From positions 1 through 43,949 of the forward strand of contig BBXU01002522.1 of assembly GCA_001598975.1 (NCBI GenBank): 43,949 nucleotides of DNA. Direction: 5' to 3'. Each line of letters opens with the position of its first letter. Within the stretch, counting starts at the first letter, position 1. Of the stretch, positions 22,121 to 34,220 are shown in pieces. Below the pieces are notes generated by a model. It ran no database searches and had not been told where the DNA came from. It saw only the letters and a program-made list of their open reading frames with translations. The position numbers were made by a program, and so were the translations under genes. This DNA comes from Parachlorella kessleri (taxonomy: Eukaryota > Chlorophyta > Trebouxiophyceae > Chlorellales > Chlorellaceae).

Positions 22121-23440
22121 ATGACGGCGATCTCCGTCACATCAGTTAACGTTTTGGACAACCCCAGCAAAGCCACCAACCCGCTACAGTTCGAGATACA
22201 GTACGAGTGCTTGTTCCCACTCGAAGACGGTGAGAGCAGCCCGAAGGACCACAGGCTTCCAACGGCTAACTGCACTCACAATCAGCAAATATGCATACAA
22301 ACAGGGAAGCGCATTGCATCGTGTGATCACTTGCTTGCATGTGTGCTTTCGATGTTTGAGTGGCAGTCCTGGGAAGTATCAAAACCCACTGTGCTGTCTG
22401 CCTGTGTCGTGCAGACCTAGAGTGGAAAATCACATACGTGGGGTCAGCAGAGTCAGAGAAGTACGACCAAGTGCTGGACACAGTGTTCGTGGGGCCAGTG
22501 TCGCCGGGGCAGTATCGCTTTGTCTTCCAGGTACGCTGAGCCTCAAGGGCATCCGGGCTTAGCAAGCCTCTAACAGCCAGCAGCCACCAAGCCAACAGGC
22601 TCTTGGTTTTCAGCTGGCAGAGGTCACTATCGTTAGGGCAGATGCACGGCTGATAGTGGTATTTCCTGTCGTGTCTGCAGGCGGACCCACCAAACTTTGC
22701 GTTGATACCGCCGCATGAAGTTGTGGGTGTTACGGTAATCCTCCTCACATGTTCATATAAAGCAGCGGTAAGCTTGGCTGCGGCTGGGGCACTCTCCGTA
22801 GTCAGCAGCACTAGATGACCTTGCACTGTAAGGGTGGTTACAGTGGCTTTGAGCCGGATCTTTGTGTCTATCTTCCAAAACGGGCTGGGGTTATCGAATC
22901 TCGCCGCGCTGACAATGGGCTGCTGTATGCTGCAGGAGTTTCTACGGGTGGGATATTATGTGAGCACAGAATACACAGACGAGGCGCTGCGGGACGACCC
23001 ACCAGACACACCGGAGGTGGACAAGTGAGTGAAGCTTGTGTATGTGACACAGGCACAGCTCTGGATTGCTGTGGTTGGGCTCCTATTGCTGTCTGTTCTC
23101 AACCAGCTGTGTGATAAGCCATCTGGGCGCCAGTGTTGGTGGTGGCTCCTTGCCGCAAGCATTCTCCACTGGCTCGTCACTGGCTTAGGAGGTGGTTGCT
23201 AGGTAGGCTTCGATCATGCTTGCTTGCGCAATGTAAGGGTTAGCTGTGGTTCCGTCCTGAATAGTCCGGGCATTGCTTCGCCGCTGGGAGCGGAGCCATG
23301 ATCATAGCAGGGTGAATGTGCTACCATTCCCTGCCTGCAGGCTCGTGCGCAGCATTCTAGCAGACAAGCCACGAGTAACCAAGTTCCCGATTGAGTGGGA
23401 CCCAGCTAAGGAAGCATCCGGCATGGAGGTGGACAGCTAG
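22121..23440 (+). CDS. ASF1: Histone H3-H4 chaperone ASF1
   Basis: Exons: 22121-22229, 22415-22530, 22681-22767, 22936-23024, 23341-23440; 166 residues. The N-terminus SVTSVNVLDNPSKATNPLQF, the EWKITYVGSAESEKYDQVLD block, VVGVTVILLTCSY and EFLRVGYYVSTEYT cover the whole immunoglobulin-like ASF1 core. The Asp of YDQVLD, the VVGVTV strand and the Arg of FLRVGYY align with residues known to bind H3-H4 or partner chaperones. The protein ends soon after FPIEWD with a short acidic tail, so it is a core-only form. It acts in the nucleus in replication-coupled and replacement chromatin assembly. Introns here show no exon-edge copies, unlike the neighbours. Confidence 0.98.
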
Positions 23441-23475
23441 CATAGCAAGAATTAAACTTACAGGTCCCATAGCTC

Positions 23476-23480
23476 TGTAA
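23476..23480 (+). terminator. TGTAA poly(A) signal candidate (ASF1)
   Basis: TGTAA lies 36 bp after the ASF1 stop. It fits the chlorophyte consensus, but no cleavage site is known. Confidence 0.5.
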
Positions 23481-24679
23481 CGAGCTTGACAGCCAGGCAG
23501 CTAGGGCAGCTGGACCTGGCAAGTTCCACCCGTGCCTGCACAGCGCAGGGAGGGATGAGCCCTGGCTGCTGGTAGGTATGCTCCAGCGGACGGCGAAAGC
23601 ATCGAGAGGGTATGCTGCCGGCCAGTGGTAGGTACCGCAGCCAGCAACCAAGGCACTGCTTGCGCTTGCCAAGCCAAGGGCCTGGAGGTGTTCTAGGGCA
23701 CAGATGACGCTTTCGCAGCCTGCCAGTGCTGGCGGGATATGGTGATGGTTCCTCAAGGAACTATTACCGTGAGGTTGGCGGGCAGGCATTTAGCACTGCC
23801 CAGCGCAGCTCCGCTGCCTTCCATACTGGCCCGGCCTAGCGCATCGTGGCGATTACTTGTGTATTTGTCTGGCTTTGGTCAATTGAGGTCCTTGTGGGTA
23901 CGCAGTATGTGGCAGCTTGTAGGTCCCTTGGGCAACTAGTCCCCTTTTTAACCCCTGTACTTGAGAGCTGCACTTCAGGGCACGTGGTGTCTGGAAGGCT
24001 GCCACCTCACCTGCAGCAACCTCCCTCCCCGGTGTTTCATTGTTTGCTAGTTATAAGCGCTGAGGTTGTGTTGTCAGCCACACAGGCGAAGCCTGGAGTG
24101 CTTGCACTTTACTGCGCCCTGGGCCGTGTAATGCTGCCAATGGAATGAAAGTTAGTATACACATATGGCTACGGAGGTCTTGTCTTGTCCTATGCTGAAT
24201 GTGCAAAAGGTGCAGGTTAAGAGTGTGTTACTTGAAATGAAGTCCCTTGCACATCCAGCGCTCTGACATCGCGGCCTACACCTACGGGGGAGGACACAGT
24301 TGCACCCTGGCTCTCTTGTCCCAACCTTGCAACATGAGGGTGAGGGTGGCTGCCTGGAGCTGGTCTGAAGCATCACTCCGAGTGTGTTGAGAACCTGTAA
24401 ATTGCCTGCAGTGTGTTTGCAGCTTGTCCCCGCTTTCTAATTCTGCCTGCTCTTAAAGAGCACAGGACTTTGACGCAGCTGGCACCCGCCACACTGCTGT
24501 CTGACCCCTTCTTCACGTGCATTTCCATCTTAAATTGCCTGAGCTGGAGGCATTTTTGGGGCCCGCCCGCGCCCTGATGTGAACCGCATGCTGCCAAACG
24601 CTTTGTACCTATTTCCCAGCAATTTCAACTTTCTCAATCAATTTAGGCCTTCTAGTTATTTTACAAGCTCGGGATCATC
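23481..24679 (+). other. Intergenic, ASF1 to F-box gene
   Basis: About 1.2 kb with several short open frames on both strands and no recognisable domains. No repeat family is obvious. Read as flanking and promoter sequence. Confidence 0.55.
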
Positions 24680-27236
24680 ATGCTTCCCAGTCCCAGGCAC
24701 TTCACGGACCTGCCCTGGTCTGTCCTCGAACACATCTTCCAGCACCTCGATGCCCGTGAGCGGCTCTGCACAGCGCCGTTAATCTGCAAGTATACCAAGG
24801 CCGTTTGCGACGCCAGCAGCACACTGTTCTCGACAGTGGAGGCTAGCTTCGAAAGCGAGGAAGAAGAAAGTCTGATGAAGAGCTTGTTATCGTAAGTACG
24901 CAGCTGCTCCCGTGATCACTGCACACAGCGGTGAACTGAGCGGTCAGACTGCTTAGGGATGGGCACCCCAGCTCGCTCTGTGGCATGCCTCATAGTCGTG
25001 CTACCAGTGGGCGTGCGCAGGTGGCTGGACCGCCGTGACGGCAGGGTACACACCCTGACCCTCAGCCTGTGGGAGGCACCCTCCCTCCTGCCGCTGGTCT
25101 ATGGGGCAGCCTATGCCGCGGCTGCCAGCCTGGAGCAGCTGAGCATAGTCATGGAGGGCGAGGGCGACTACCCCGTCCACCTCGACAGCTTGCTAAGGCT
25201 GCTCCCAAATCTCACCAAGCTAGCTGTGTCAGCAGCACGCATAGTTGTCGGCACTGACTTGTGCAACGCCAGCTCTTTGCGCAAGCTAGCTCTCCACGCG
25301 GACATCTTTGAGGGGATGTGGCTCAGCGACGGGCGCAGAGGCGAGCACGACCTGTTTCACGATGGGCACGAACCACCCAGCCCAGGCGCAGGGCCAAGGG
25401 TCTCCAGCCTCCCTCCCTCCCTAATGAAGCTCAGCTTTGGCTGCCAGCTGAATGAGGTGTCTCCTCCAATCAACTACAATGCTGGCCTGCCATACGGCCT
25501 CGACCTGGCCAGCACACTACAGGGCCTTGCGGTGGAGGGCAGGAGGCTTGAGGACAAAGATATTGAGATTCTCGCACGCCTCTCGGCGCTGCGGGAGCTC
25601 CACCTCACAAGGTAGGGTTCAGTGTAAACAATGCTTTGGTGGGTGATGTGGGTGAAGCGGTCAGGGGTTGCTGTATCCGTCTGCTGATCAGCTGCTGCTT
25701 TATGGGCCTCGTGGCTGATTAGGGAAGTGAGAGCAGTGCATGTCTACATATTTCGTGCTGGGTGCTTGCCTGACCACCTAGCCCTGTGGCTTGGACCTCC
25801 ATCTACATGTGGTGAAGCCACTTGGATGTCCTCCATAGAGATATTAGCTATGCTCGCCCTAGTTGTGTGCAACGCCCAGAAACACAAGTAAACTTTGCCA
25901 CCACCCAACTTTGCTGCGCTGAAAGTTTGTCAGGTGAAGCAGGCTCCCACGTCCAAAAGCTGCATGCTCACCTCCACGGTGCTGTGGTCCAGCTAAAGAG
26001 GTTCCTTTGGCGGCTGCTGCAGGTGCCGATTCGGAAGCTTACACCACATCTCAGCGCTCACAGGGCTGAAGCTGCTGTACCTGTCAGGCAGCCACCTCCA
26101 AAGCCTCCCTGCTGCTGAGTGGGAGGGGGCCTTGGCGCCCCTTCGGCAGCTGGTCTTTCTTAGCATCTCTGAGTGCGACCTCTACTATCTGCCACCAGCG
26201 GTTGCGGCAGCAACATGCCTGGAGGTGAGACGGCCATGGGATGCGCCCCGCCTGTGTGTGCACCAGTCTTTTGTGTATTGTCATCCAATAGCGGACCATC
26301 ATCTGGCATCGGTGCAGTAAGTTTCCAGTCTAGGGGCCAGCTAGCAACCAGGGTGAACTATGCTCATAAACCAAGCAAACCAGTTCAAATGGCATGCATC
26401 ACCACCCACTCAAGACGGGCCTGCAGCCAAAGCCCTGGCGTCCCATGACTCCACCATTTGGTGCGATTCTTTGGTGCGAGCTGGCATGCCCCATATGAGC
26501 TGTACGTATGGCACAGCTACCTAAGCCAGATCGGCGGTTTGTCATGAGTTTGTAGGAGGGGGATTGTGGATGACAGACCAGGGCAGAATAAGGGACAGCC
26601 TGCATCCGTATATTGAGACAAACCATTGATGGTGACAGGTTGTGTGACAGAGGCGAACTGCACTGACAGGAGTGGATGAGGCTATGCTTTGGAAACCTGT
26701 ATGATATTAGATTAACAAGCATTACATGCAGCACACGTGCCGACCATTGTTCTTGTTATTCACATGGCATCCTGCAGGGTCTTCATGTTGAGGGCAACTG
26801 CATTGCTGCCCTCCCGCCAGGCCCATACCTGGCACATCTGAAGGAGCTGGCTTTGGGCTGGCAGTCCCTCTTTGCCAGCCACGGCACCCTGGCCCAGCAT
26901 GCTGCCCGCCTGACCCACCTGTACATGGCTGGCAGTCACTCAGCAGCTAGGGCAAGCACTGGCCCGGCTCCTGTCACAGCTGCAGGCAGGGAGGATCTTG
27001 TGGATGCCACGCTGGACTCAATATCTGCGCTACCAGAGCTGCGCTGCTTCACCCATGTGCTGGACGAAAGGGAGGCATCGGGTCTGGAGAGTCGCTCGTG
27101 GCTGCCGTTATGTGTTGCGCTGTGCCTGCTGCGGCTGGGCAGGCGGTGCCCCGGCTTGCAGCTGGATGCTATCCGGGGCGATAACTATGGCTGGAGCATT
27201 GAGGATCTTGGTGTTTGCCAGGTTGCGAACCTGTAA
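24680..27236 (+). CDS. F-box protein with leucine-rich repeats
   Basis: Exons: 24680-24891, 25021-25611, 26023-26224, 26778-27236; 487 residues. Residues 9-50 form an F-box (FTDLPWSVLEHIFQHLDARE). LRR-like units follow: VHTLTLSLWEAP, LLRLLPNLTKLAVSA, ILARLSALRELHLTR, ISALTGLKLLYLSGSHLQSL and APLRQLVFLSISECDLYYL. This suggests an SCF ubiquitin-ligase substrate receptor with an LRR binding face; the substrate is unknown. Exon junctions fall within the LRR region in phases 2 and 0. The stop codon is embedded in a TGTAA (27232-27236), so the poly(A) signal motif overlaps the end of the reading frame. Confidence 0.86.
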
Positions 27237-27902
27237 TCCCATGGCATCAGCCCCGGCCCTGACAGGTGCTCCTACAGAAATCGCTCCTGAGTGCACCCAG
27301 GCGGGTTGATACTCTCGCCCAACTGCCAGTCCATGGTATCCTATCGCAATTATGGATTTATCCTTGTACATCACTACATCCAGCCCTGTTGATACAGTTG
27401 CCTTGAACTCTTCGTCGCTCGACATATCAGTAGATACGTCCCTGTACCCGCACTGTATGTTGCTAAATCCCTGCCAGCAGCTGCTTGCCTCATGTGGTGG
27501 ACTTTGTAGCATGAGATAATGTAGAAATGCCTACTGTGGGTTTGCTTATTGAGGCTGGCAAGGGGAACATGACTGCATGCAATCCTGTCCAGACAGTTTA
27601 CCTCCAGCTCTTTGTGCACCATGATTATACACATTGAGGCCAGCCCCAGAGCTTAGCTGCATCCAGCCCTGTCAGTACAGTCCGCCACCAACAAACTCTC
27701 TGTTAGGGCAAAATGCCACCATCACTCAACGTATTCTTCAGGTGCCTTCGGGGGAAGTACCTTGCATCCAGCCGCGGAAGCTTCCTGTTGCTGACTCCTC
27801 GCTCCACACTCCATGCATTAAGCACCACATCCCGCAGTAAACATCACAAAACTGGCCACCCTTGTCCCCTCGTGGGACATGATGCGCTTTGCCAGGAAGT
27901 GT
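27237..27902. other. Convergent intergenic region
   Basis: This lies between the F-box and FHA genes. It holds two copies of a CATCCAGCCCTGT.PuTACAG motif (27378-27398 and 27660-27680) also found at 34977-34994. No gene is supported. Confidence 0.55.
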
Positions 27903-29930
27903 TCACATAGGCGGCGGCATGCCTAGGCCCTGCCCACCCCCTTGCTGCTGCTGCTGTGCCCTTAGTGTTGCCAGCATCTGCTGCAGCAACTGCGGGTTAA
28001 TGGCAGCGCCTGCCTGTGGCGCCTGCTGTGCCTGCTGCTGTTGCCGCTGGGCGTGCTGCAGCTGCAGCAGCTGGGCCAGGGCCGCGGCGTTGGGCGGGGC
28101 GGCGCCTGGGGCGGCAGCCATGGCGGGGGAGGGCACACGCTGAGCCTGCTGGGCCTGCTGCAGCTGGGCCAGCATGGGGTGAGCCTGCAGCATCGCGTAC
28201 ATGGGGAATTCTCACGCCCGGATTTGCAAGGTCCACCTGCCCGGCTCCCTGCCATCGTTTGAGCACTTGCGAGGGGCAAGATTGCACCTACCGGCTTAAA
28301 GAGGTTGACCTGGAGCTGGCTATATGGCCTGTAGCTCATCTACGGCAACTTAACAACACATGATGACCTTAAGAGAGATGCACGACCCAACGTAAGGAAC
28401 CCACCTGTGGTTGCAGCTGCGCTTGGGATTGCAGCTGCGGCTGCGAGGTGCGGGCCTGGGCGGCCAGCGCGTGAGCCATCATCAGCTGCGCCAGCTGGGG
28501 AGTCACTTGTGCGCCTGCCGTCGCCAGCTGCTGCAGCGCAGCCTGTGCAGCCGCTTGCGGGTGCTGGTGGAACTGCAGGGCCTGCTGCAGTGCCTGCTGC
28601 GCCAGCATCGGCAGCTGCGGCGGCACTGCAAGGCCGCCGCCCTGCTGCTGGGCCCGCTGCGCCAGCAGTGCAGCGGCAGCTGCCTGCTGCTGGTACGCCT
28701 GCTGCTGCGCTTGCTGCAGCTGCGCCTGGCTGGTGATCACCGCCGGCGCCAGCGCCGGCGCAGCAGCATGCTGCTGCGCTGCCATGGCGCGCTGCGCGGC
28801 CTGCGCCAGCAGCGCCTGCTGCTGCTGGGCCAGGGACACCTGCTGCTGCAGCTGGTGCTGCGGCTGCGGAGGAGGGGCCAGCCCCGCGCCCAGCCCGCTG
28901 CCAGGCCTGCTGGGCATGGCGGGCAGGGAGGCGGAGGGTGCAGACACCAGCGGCGCAACTGGGGGCCCGGACAAGGGGGGTGCGGCTGTAGCGGGAGCAG
29001 CAGGGACGGTCGCTGGTGGGGCACCAGCAGGCGCCGTATGCCTGGCCACCGCTGCCGGCTGGTCCACTGCTACTTGCTGCTGCTGAGGCACAGGCTTCAA
29101 CGCTGGCTCACTGTGCTCAGGCTCGAGCCTGCAACACAAAAACATTCATTAAGTACTTGTTAGAAGGTACCACTGGCAACACCATGAACCCCTCGCTTCA
29201 AAACCCAGCCTCAGCACAGGCAAAGACCGCAAGGGCGCCCAGGGGTCCTCCGCAAATCGCCTTGCTCCTACCTGCTGTGGACTGCGTAGGAGTTGGGGTC
29301 AGAATCACCCGCCCTGGCACGCCAAATAGTCAGCATGTCCTAACACTGAACAGTTTTGCCCCAGGATCGAGGAGAACAATCGCGCCGCAAGCACAGAAAA
29401 TGTCACTCAGACTCCCTACGCCCCTTACTTGGCCCTTTTCCTTGGCCGGCTGTTGTCCTTGGGCAACAAGAAGTAGAACTGCTTATCACCAATCTGCAGC
29501 AACTGCTGCGACTCCAGCCTGACTGGACTGTGCTCGGGCGTATACGTCGTCCCATCCACAGTCACGCCATTCTTGCCCATGATGTGCAGCTCCCAGGCCT
29601 CTGCAAAGAGCAGGGCGAATAGCAGCGTTTTAGCTTAGTTGGTTTGCCTTTGGGCAGAATCAACCAGTACGCAACCCGCTGGAGCTTTTGACGTTAGATA
29701 AAACAAGCAAGTAACGTAGGAGGGGTCTCACTTGTGTCAAAACTGTAGCGGATTTCAGCGTGCTGCCTGCTGATGGACATGACGTCGCCCAGCACCACGT
29801 CCGTGTTGGAAGCCTTGCTGCGCCTGCCCATGCTGCAGTTGTACTTGCGGAGGATGAAATCCACATCCGTGCCCAGCAACTTAGCAAAACCACAGCGCTT
29901 CAGCCGGGGGTCGTCTGCACTGATCCTCAT
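27903..29930 (-). CDS. FHA-domain protein with Gln/Ala-rich tail
   Basis: Exons in order: 29930-29732, 29600-29429, 29128-28405, 28184-27903; about 458 residues. The FHA domain fills the first two exons: GFAKLLGTDVDFILRKYNC, GRRSKASNTDVVLGD, ISRQHAEIRY and MGKNGVTVDG. These carry the Gly-Arg, Ser-Arg-x-His and Lys-Asn-Gly positions that bind phosphothreonine. It closes with LQIGDKQFYFLLP, the pattern of plant FHA2 and fungal Fkh/Fhl1-type FHA domains, so a nuclear regulatory role is inferred. The remaining 330 residues are Gln, Ala and Pro rich with no domain. A possible 18-nt in-phase microexon (VNLFKP) lies at 28293-28310, between an AG acceptor and a GTAGGT donor. The start of the last exon is the least certain junction. 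Confidence 0.88.
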
Positions 29931-30131
29931 GGCTGGGGTATACAAGCAACAACCCAACAGGCTCTTGATCAGGTAGATGCTAAAACAAAGCAAAAAGCAG
30001 GCGTTGCAAGCTCGGTTGTCCACAGGAGGTTTGCAAACCGGCGGGAACTCATCCCAAACCAGGCGCGCTGGAGCCCAAGGAGAGGAGGGGAGAAGAAAGA
30101 TGGTGGGCTTTGTCTTCCTCATCCTTGAAGA
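29931..30131. promoter_or_regulatory. Divergent promoter region, FHA / RNF25-like genes
   Basis: Only 201 bp separate the two start codons, so 5' UTRs and promoters must be compact or overlapping. I see no clear TATA box. Confidence 0.6.
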
Positions 30132-33100
30132 ATGAAAGAAGAGCTAGCTGTGGAGCTCGAGGCTTTGCAGTTCACTTACAATGATCAGTTAGAAGCAGAC
30201 GCTGCAGGCGCACTTTTGTTCCTCAAGCTAGTGCCTCGAGGCACAGAAGACGAGTTTGAGCGATATGTGAGGGCTACACTGCGCCTGACCCTGCCTCCTG
30301 GCTACCCAACCGAGCTGCCGTTTGTTCAGCTGGTGGACGCGAAAGGCAAGCCGGGGAAACGTTACTACCGTTAGAGGTGCCGAGGCCTCACTTGAGCACG
30401 CATACCTGGTCTTGCTCCTGCCTACAAAGTGACAGTCTTCAACCGGCGCCCTGCAGGCCTTTCAGACAAGCAGTTAGCAGCCTGCCAGCAGGCTCTGCAT
30501 CACGAGGCAGCCAGCCTGCGCGGCGAGATGATGCTGGGCCACCTGTGCGAAACCGCCATCGATTTGGTAACAGCTGCCAATCACCCCTCCGGAGACTGTG
30601 CTTTCTGCCTGGAGCCGGTTTCTGCAGCTGGCGAGGGGCCTGCTGCGGGGCGCCACACCCCCGCCTTTGATGTATTGAAGCTGGGATGCTACCACTGCTT
30701 CCACCTGTGAGTCTCGAATAGTCCTTTCACCTGTATGCCAGATGGGTAAGAGTCATGAGCAATTCTTGCCGAGATAAGGCTCCGTGGCGTTTGGCAGGGC
30801 ACGGGCCGCCCTCCATGGTCGTCAGATTCCTGCAGCAACACGTAACCTTGTTTGGGGGCCGCGATCAGGCGTGGGGGCAGGTCACGGTGTCCAAGAGATT
30901 GTTCCTACCAAATTCTTAGTCAAGCAGCGCTCCAGAGGCCTCCCTCAAGTGTGGGCGGTGGCTCCCGGCCGGTTAAGGTTGCCATTACCACAGCGCCAGC
31001 CTCGGCAACCTTACAGGCCAAGACTGCACTTGGCCTGTAAGGTTGCCGTTCACACACAGGGCCAGCTCAATGAGAGCCTGCCATGCTGCGAAGGAAGGAG
31101 ACTGGGGGGAGGCGATTATCATGGAGATTCGAGCAAACATGGATTCTGACTTGTGTGCAGGCCGTGCTTTGCTCCTTGGTGGCACTGGCAGCAGCGGCAG
31201 CTGGCTCAGCGGGAAGTTCAACTGCAGGCAAGCCACGTTAGCGTAGCACGGCTGCGGTTGCAGTTGGCCCTGCATTTGTTGATGGTGTTGGGTAGTGCGA
31301 ACCGAGAGATCAGGGTGAACTGTGCCGGCAGGGCTGGATGCGAGGATGCTTTGGGAATCAAGCCAGCCCTGGGGAGTTGTGTGCGCTGCGGCCGTACCAC
31401 TGGCTGGGGATTTGATATCGGGGGAACAAGTGCTGTGATGGATGCTTGCCTGCCTGCATACTGTAAGATGCATTACTTGTTGAGAACTGCAAGGCTCAAT
31501 TGCTTGGCGGTGCATGCTGTGTGTGACCTAGGGGCGGGGGAGGAGCTCTCCCTGGACTGGCAGTCCATGGGTAGTCTAGTCTCGTCTACCAGCGTGCTGC
31601 CACCTGATTATGCTCCCATGCATTCTGCAAGTGCGCCCTTCGAGCGTGCTGGGAACCTAAGCGGCCCAAGCACAGCTGCAAGGCAGTGCCTGACTTCGTG
31701 CATTTTGTTGCTCATGCTTATTCAGGCGGAGTACAAGGCGATGGCAGGTGACAAGCTGAGGGACGAGCAGATTGAGAAAGATGGGAAGGGGGTTTATATC
31801 GTCAGGTGCGCCAGCGCCTATGATGGGTGAACTGGACCCTATGATGGGTGAACTGGACACACATGGGTGAAGAGTCAGGCCTGCTGCAAGTCCTCAGACC
31901 CCATCCACTGGATCCCTACACGAGGGAACACTTGCCGACAAAAGAGTTGGCGTGGCCCCTTTGCCAGTTGGCTCTTTTGTCTGCTCGTACCGGTCTCTGT
32001 GCTTTTGCAAGCCATCAGTGCCCTTCATATCATGTTGTTTATGTGACGCAGGTGTCCAACATGCCGAGCACCAGTGCCCTTTGCCAGCTTAGCTCATGCT
32101 GGAGCGGCCTTACGAAACGCCTCCATGGAAAACTGGACACAGCAGCAGACCAGCCCAGGGTCCACACAACCGCTCCTAGCGGCCTTGGGACCGGAGGCTC
32201 TGCAGCAGCTGCAGCAGCAGCGGCGGCAAAACGCGGCGGCGCTGGCCAAGCAGCAGCAGGCGGGAGGCCTAATTGACCCCGACAAGGGGGTGGCTGTGTC
32301 GCTGGCGGAGCTACAGGTGGCGGCGGAGGCCGGCCGGGCGGCAGCAGCAGCCGAGGCGGCCGCTGCGGCGGCCACAGGAGCCGCGGCGGGTGCGGCAGCA
32401 GCGGCAGCAACCACCAAGCAGCCTGCAGCTGGTCATTGCTCCGCGATAGAGGCAGGCAGGGGAGCTGAGACTGGTGGCAGCGGTGGCAGCCGCAACCGTG
32501 GCAAGGGGCGGCAAAGGCCAAGAAGTTTACAACCTTCTGGTACCCACCCTCAGCTCAAGGAGGGGGCGCAGCAGCACCCAAAGCAGGAGGGAGCGCCGCG
32601 GCAGCAGCACGTGCAACAGCAAGGCCACCAGGGGCAGGGGCAAGAGCTGCTGCCCCGGCACCAGCGAAGTTTAGCTCACACTGGTCAGACCAATGGTGTG
32701 CTTGGTGCTTCCAAGTCAGGGCACCAGCAGAGACAGCAGCAGGCACAGCATGCCAGGAAGCCTGGCAGGGGCAGCGGCCACCAAGGCCCACACACGAGCC
32801 AGCCAGGGGGTGTGCATCCAGTGGAACGTGTCGTTTGTTCAAGCGGCCATAGCGACGGAGCAGCTGTTGGTGCTGCCGCGGCAAGTACACCGCCTAATGG
32901 TGCGACAGGCCAGCCGCGGGGTGTGGGCACCGCAGCGACCAACCGCGGAGGCAGGGGCAGCGGAAGGGGCGGCGGGCGCCAGCATAGCAGGCCCCACCGT
33001 GATAGTGCTGGTAGTGGCGGTGGCAGCAAGGGCTCGCGGGGCCAGTTGCCTCAATTCCAGGAAAAGGTCACAGACAAAGGCACCTTGCGGGCACATAGAG

Positions 33101-33150
33101 AGCCTGGGGCTGGGCAAGCAATCAGCACAATGCTGTTGCAGCAGCCATAA
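30132..33150 (+). CDS. RWD/RING E3 ubiquitin ligase, RNF25-like
   Basis: Exons: 30132-30345, 30457-30706, 31161-31227, 31726-31805, 32052-33150; 569 residues. Residues 1-72 form an RWD domain (ELEALQFTYNDQL, LTLPPGYPTELPFVQL). GLSDKQ follows, as in animal RNF25. The RING ligands are CAFC, CYHCFHLPC and CPTCRAP, split over four exons. Aromatic PWWHWQQRQ lies between ligand pairs. The last exon encodes a 365-residue Gln/Gly/His-rich tail without a domain. Two introns use GC-AG ends: 30346-30456 (G|GCAAGC) and 31228-31725 (CAG|GCAAGC). Both are supported by phase and, for the first, by the conserved KGLSD junction. RNF25-type ligases act on ubiquitin conjugation, including at stalled ribosomes in animals; that role here is inferred. 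Confidence 0.88.
31004..31047. repeat. Perfect 19-bp inverted repeat, 6-nt loop
   Basis: GGCAACCTTACAGGCCAAG is followed by ACTGCA and its exact reverse complement. A further TAAGGTTGCC lies at 30974-30983. It sits in the second intron of the RNF25-like gene and would form a strong hairpin in RNA or DNA. Confidence 0.95.
31817..31858 (+). repeat. Perfect 21-bp tandem duplication
   Basis: Two identical 21-bp units (CCTATGATGGGTGAACTGGA + C) lie 12 bp after a donor site of the RNF25-like gene. This is a recent duplication inside the intron. Confidence 0.95.
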
Positions 33151-34220
33151 GGGTGACATGCTTTCTAGCATGGGTGGCAGGCAGTGCTATGGGTGGCAGG
33201 CAATGCGAACAGAGAGGAGGTAGTGGCATACATGTACTGGACTGACAGGCCGTATGCACTTATTGGTAATTGCAGCAGGTAGTGCGAACTGAGTGGATAA
33301 GATATAGGTGTACAGAGAGCTGGGCTAGTTACGCTCAGTTAGCTATTTGTAGGTATGGCCTGGGCGCAGTAATGATGCTACCACCCGTCCTTGGTAGACT
33401 TGATTGTGCTGGAGCTTAAATCGCCCAGCTTGCATGGGCCTGGTTGTATCGCAATAGGGGAGCAAGCACAGGCAGTGCCAGGCTGAAAGCAGGCACTAGC
33501 TTCTTGTGCAGGCCACTTTTGAATGAGCAAGGGTAGTCGAAATAGGCAAGTTCTCATGCTGTTTACTGTTTGTTTACTGTGCCCAATCAAAAGTTGCGCT
33601 GCCCTCTGCACAAGAAGTCACCACCCAGTTACAGAGAGATGCATTCAAACACACCGACGCAAAGGCCTGCCTACAACCTCAATACACGCTCTACAGCAAA
33701 ACTGCATCCAGTCCTCCCCTCCTCTAATAAACTGCCTGGCACCATAATCGCAAAGCCAGTGGCGTAGCAGATATATGTTTCACATCTAAACTGGAACAAT
33801 CAGTCAACACAAGCGCTGCTGTTCATTTCGCGCTACCATTACCAAACTCGTCACCCATCCCTAGCCTAACCTGTCAGTCCAGTTCGCCGCTCAATCTCAG
33901 TTCGCACTACCTGCCACCCATACAACTAACAACATACCCCTCTCACTCTCTCTTCGCCCTACCTGCCACCCTTAATACTAACAGCATACCCCACCTGGAA
34001 TGCCGCCGCCCCCGGCGCTGGGCCCACATAGAATAGCCAGCTACACGACACAGTCCTGTCCGTCCAGTCCGCCCCTGCCTCCTCTCTTTTTATCAATGCC
34101 TGCCACCTTGCTAATACCCACATAGCCAGGGTGTCTTATGCCCACACAACATCAACTCACAAAGTACCTGTCCATCGTGAACAGGGCACCACTTTGTGCG
34201 GTACAAGCCCCTGGCTACTT
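33151..34220. other. Convergent intergenic region with short inverted repeats
   Basis: No gene is supported. ACTGGACTGACAGG (33236-33249) and GCAGGTAGTGCGAACTGAG (33275-33293) recur as exact reverse complements at 33870-33883 and 33896-33914. The two blocks keep the same order instead of mirroring. Looser copies of the CGCACTACCTGCC motif lie near 35003 and, on the plus strand, at 31291. This may be a scrambled small repeat family. Confidence 0.65.

Noticed and set aside
28411..29163. 250-codon Leu/Arg-rich plus-strand open frame
   Set aside because: It is the complement of the Gln/Ala-rich FHA tail (CAG/CTG codons read backwards), which fits the phased FHA model.
33228..33915. Considered as a MITE with terminal inverted repeats
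   Set aside because: The inverted blocks keep the same order rather than mirror order, and no target-site duplication is visible.
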